A DNA stretch of 64,000 nucleotides, taken from NCBI RefSeq assembly GCF_025660655.1, contig NZ_JAOTIN010000009.1, forward strand, positions 1-64,000, read 5' to 3'. Under the pieces are notes generated by a model. That model saw nothing but the letters and a program-made list of their open reading frames with translations, was not told where the DNA came from and ran no database searches. The DNA comes from Streptococcus sp. CSL10205-OR2. GTDB lineage: Bacteria; Bacillota; Bacilli; Lactobacillales; Streptococcaceae. This document shows, in pieces, positions 62,484 to 64,000 of the stretch; position 1 is the first letter of the stretch, and the number at the start of each line of letters is the position of its first letter. A program made the position numbers and the translations under genes.

Positions 62484-62516
62484 AAAAAAAGACAGTACGG
62501 TCTGAAGAGCAGACCT
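62484..62516 (-). terminator. Weak terminator after the hsdR remnant
   Basis: Stem GGTCTG with CAGACC (62499-62504 with 62510-62515), but seven U follow only after an eight-base gap on the minus strand. It would separate ackA-side transcription from the defence promoter. Confidence 0.4.
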
Positions 62517-62522
62517 CCAATC

Positions 62523-62978
62523 TTATATTTCTGCTTCTATTTTTTTATCTGATTTACCAGTTTCTTTACCTTTGAGTTTGTTATCTCGTTCATACTTTCT
62601 GATTTGATGAAAGGCATCCATGAAAGGATGTTGATGATTTTTCAACTCGATATGAATCATGGGAAGACCATTGATGAGTAGCGTCACATCTTCTCTTTGC
62701 ACCTGTACCTTGGCGATACCATTTTCACCTGCCAACCATTTAGCCGCTTCATAGTAGTTGGTAAAAGTCAACTGCATCTTGATTTGCTCTTTTTCTTGTT
62801 CAGTCAGTAGGTTCTCACCAAGAATAGCAAGATTATTTTGCTCCAGTTTTTGAAAAAAATTCTCCCAAAGAGAATCTTCTGTTCTTAAATCTGGACGATA
62901 AGACCACTGACTATCACCAGTGATGAGCTGTTCAATCAAACGCTTTTAAATTTCAAGTTCCTTTGTTGTTTTTGCCAT
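62523..62978 (-). pseudogene. hsdR: Decayed 5' piece of a type I restriction subunit HsdR
   Basis: From an ATG at 62978 the minus strand codes MAKTTKELEI, then TAA at codon 11 (62946-62948), then continues in frame for 142 codons. That part contains [32 protein letters not shown] and [10 protein letters not shown], the N-terminal nuclease region of HsdR. After about residue 135 it drifts to an unrelated tail and stops. The helicase part and hsdM/hsdS are absent. It is inactive; a short product from the TTG at 62939 is unlikely. Confidence 0.85.
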
Positions 62979-63009
62979 AACATCTTTCCGTATCTTTATG
63001 CTTTTTTAT

Positions 63010-63018
63010 ATTATACCA
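63010..63018 (-). promoter_or_regulatory. Relict promoter of the hsdR remnant
   Basis: Extended -10 TGGTATAAT on the minus strand, about 32 bases before the ATG at 62978. The -35 is poor. Confidence 0.45.
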
Positions 63019-63206
63019 TATTTAGAGCGTTTTCACTGATGATATTTCAAGATTTGTTTGCTTTTCATTTGAAAAGATTCCATTGTACAATCTAGGTTCA
63101 AGAGAAGCGTCCAATAAGTCAATTCTCTCTTTAAACAGTATGATTATCCATAAAATAGCTTTTTAAGCGCGTTTTATACGGGTATTTATGCTTTTTATCG
63201 TCATCA

Positions 63207-63238
63207 AAAAAGCCGTTAGTTTCCTAACGACTTCTTTT
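63207..63238 (-). terminator. Intrinsic terminator after ackA
   Basis: Ten-pair stem AAGTCGTTAG with CTAACGGCTT (one G-U pair), loop GAAA, U-run on the minus strand. Confidence 0.9.
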
Positions 63239-63245
63239 TATTTTC

Positions 63246-64000
63246 TTATTTGCTTTGATTTTTCAAGCGTTCCACATCACGTGTAATCATCAATTCTTCA
63301 TCAGTTGGTACTGACAAGATAGCCACACGAGAATTCTCGCTAGAAATAATACCTTTATAGCCAAAGACGTTCTTTTCTGGGTCAAGTTCTAAACCAAACC
63401 ATGAGAGGCCATCAATGATGTCTTGGCGCATTTCTGTACCATTTTCTCCCATACCAGCGGTAAAGACAATGGCATCTGCTCCGTTTAAAACAGCTAGGTA
63501 TTGACCGATGAATTTCTTAATGCGATCAACAAACATCTCGTATGCAAGAGTAGCTTTTTCATCGCCTTTTTCTTTAGCATTTTCAATGTCACGCATGTCA
63601 TTTGAAAGGGCAGAAACACCAGCAAGACCTGACTCTTTGTTAAGCATATTAACAACGGCTGCGGCATCTTTTAGTTCTGGCACTTCATTGACCAAGTAAG
63701 GAATGATGGCTGGGTCGATATCACCAGAACGTGTTCCCATCATTGGTCCAGCAAGTGGTGTGAAGCCCATTGAAGTATCAACACTCTTACCATATAAGTT
63801 AGCGGTGATGGAGACACCGTTTCCGATGTGAGCCGTAATGATTTTCAACTCTTCAACAGGCTTACCTAAAAGTCTTGCTGCTTCTCTTGAAACGTAGAAA
63901 TGACTTGTTCCGTGTGCTCCGTATTTACGTACTTTGTAGTCTGTGTAGTATTTTTCAGCAATTGGGTAGCGGTAAGCTAGTTCTGGCATGCTTGAGTGAT
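63246..64000 (-). CDS. ackA: Acetate kinase, 3' part
   Basis: Makes ATP and acetate from acetyl phosphate. The window ends inside the gene; the last ~250 residues are present, from [18 protein letters not shown] to the stop. Conserved segments are [54 protein letters not shown] and FTAGMGENG, including the catalytic His and Arg regions. The frame stays open to the edge, so the ATG at 63989 is internal. Confidence 0.96.
   Translation of the reverse strand, partial: HSSMPELAYRYPIAEKYYTDYKVRKYGAHGTSHFYVSREAARLLGKPVEELKIITAHIGNGVSITANLYGKSVDTSMGFTPLAGPMMGTRSGDIDPAIIPYLVNEVPELKDAAAVVNMLNKESGLAGVSALSNDMRDIENAKEKGDEKATLAYEMFVDRIKKFIGQYLAVLNGADAIVFTAGMGENGTEMRQDIIDGLSWFGLELDPEKNVFGYKGIISSENSRVAILSVPTDEELMITRDVERLKNQSK

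Noticed and set aside
52508..62978. Insertion sequence, integrase or flanking direct repeats bounding the defence island
   Set aside because: No transposase or integrase coding sequence is present, and no clear direct or inverted repeat was seen at the two edges by eye.

Overview
The window is about 64 kb of a low-G+C Firmicute chromosome, almost certainly a Streptococcus. The gene order proS-rseP-cdsA-uppS-yajC, the yqeG-yqeH-yhbY-nadD-yqeK-rsfS set, gatCAB, codY-pncA, secA-acpS-alr-recG, efp-nusB-manA, uvrA/corA, rpmG-secE-nusG, divergent pbp2A and a RluD-type gene, groESL, ssbB-ytpR, pepA and ackA is a streptococcal backbone as I know it. The protein sequences and a ComX-type CIN-box fit this. 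I do not assign a species. Most genes lie on the minus strand, so transcription and probably replication run from high to low coordinates.

Region by region: positions 1-120 hold the promoter and leader of an rRNA operon whose 16S gene lies beyond the left edge. 131-30,926 is core: prolyl-tRNA synthetase, lipid and undecaprenyl synthesis, ribosome assembly, NAD synthesis, the tRNA amidotransferase, CodY with a CodY box upstream, a HAD/PRA-PH fusion, RecG, Alr, AcpS, DAHP synthase and SecA. 30,913-48,445 is also core: ManA, NusB, an Asp23 protein, EF-P, UvrA, CorA, an unlisted 50-codon rpmG, SecE, NusG, PBP2A, GroESL with CIRCE plus a CtsR box, and SsbB with a CIN-box. 48,572-52,380 holds YtpR, a thioredoxin-like protein, PepA, and a small XRE/membrane protein/CPBP group.

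52,508-62,978 is the accessory part, a defence island on the minus strand. In transcription order it reads: a decayed N-terminal piece of a type I restriction subunit (hsdR, with a nonsense codon at codon 11), a small XRE regulator, a complete type III restriction-modification pair (mod, res), then a complete qatABCD anti-phage system (KAP ATPase, QatB, QueC-like QatC, TatD-like QatD), and finally an orphan C-terminal coding fragment. From the XRE gene to qatD the genes overlap or lie within 43 bp with no terminator between them, so all seven could form one transcription unit. The two fragments suggest an older gene set was replaced by the present cassette between ackA and the XRE/CPBP group.

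The window closes with a strong terminator and the 3' part of ackA. No transposase, integrase, tRNA, CRISPR array or prophage gene was seen. No gene-free stretch exceeds 300 bases; the longest (45,743-46,005, 52,381-52,649 and 62,979-63,245) hold only the promoters, terminators and fragment listed.
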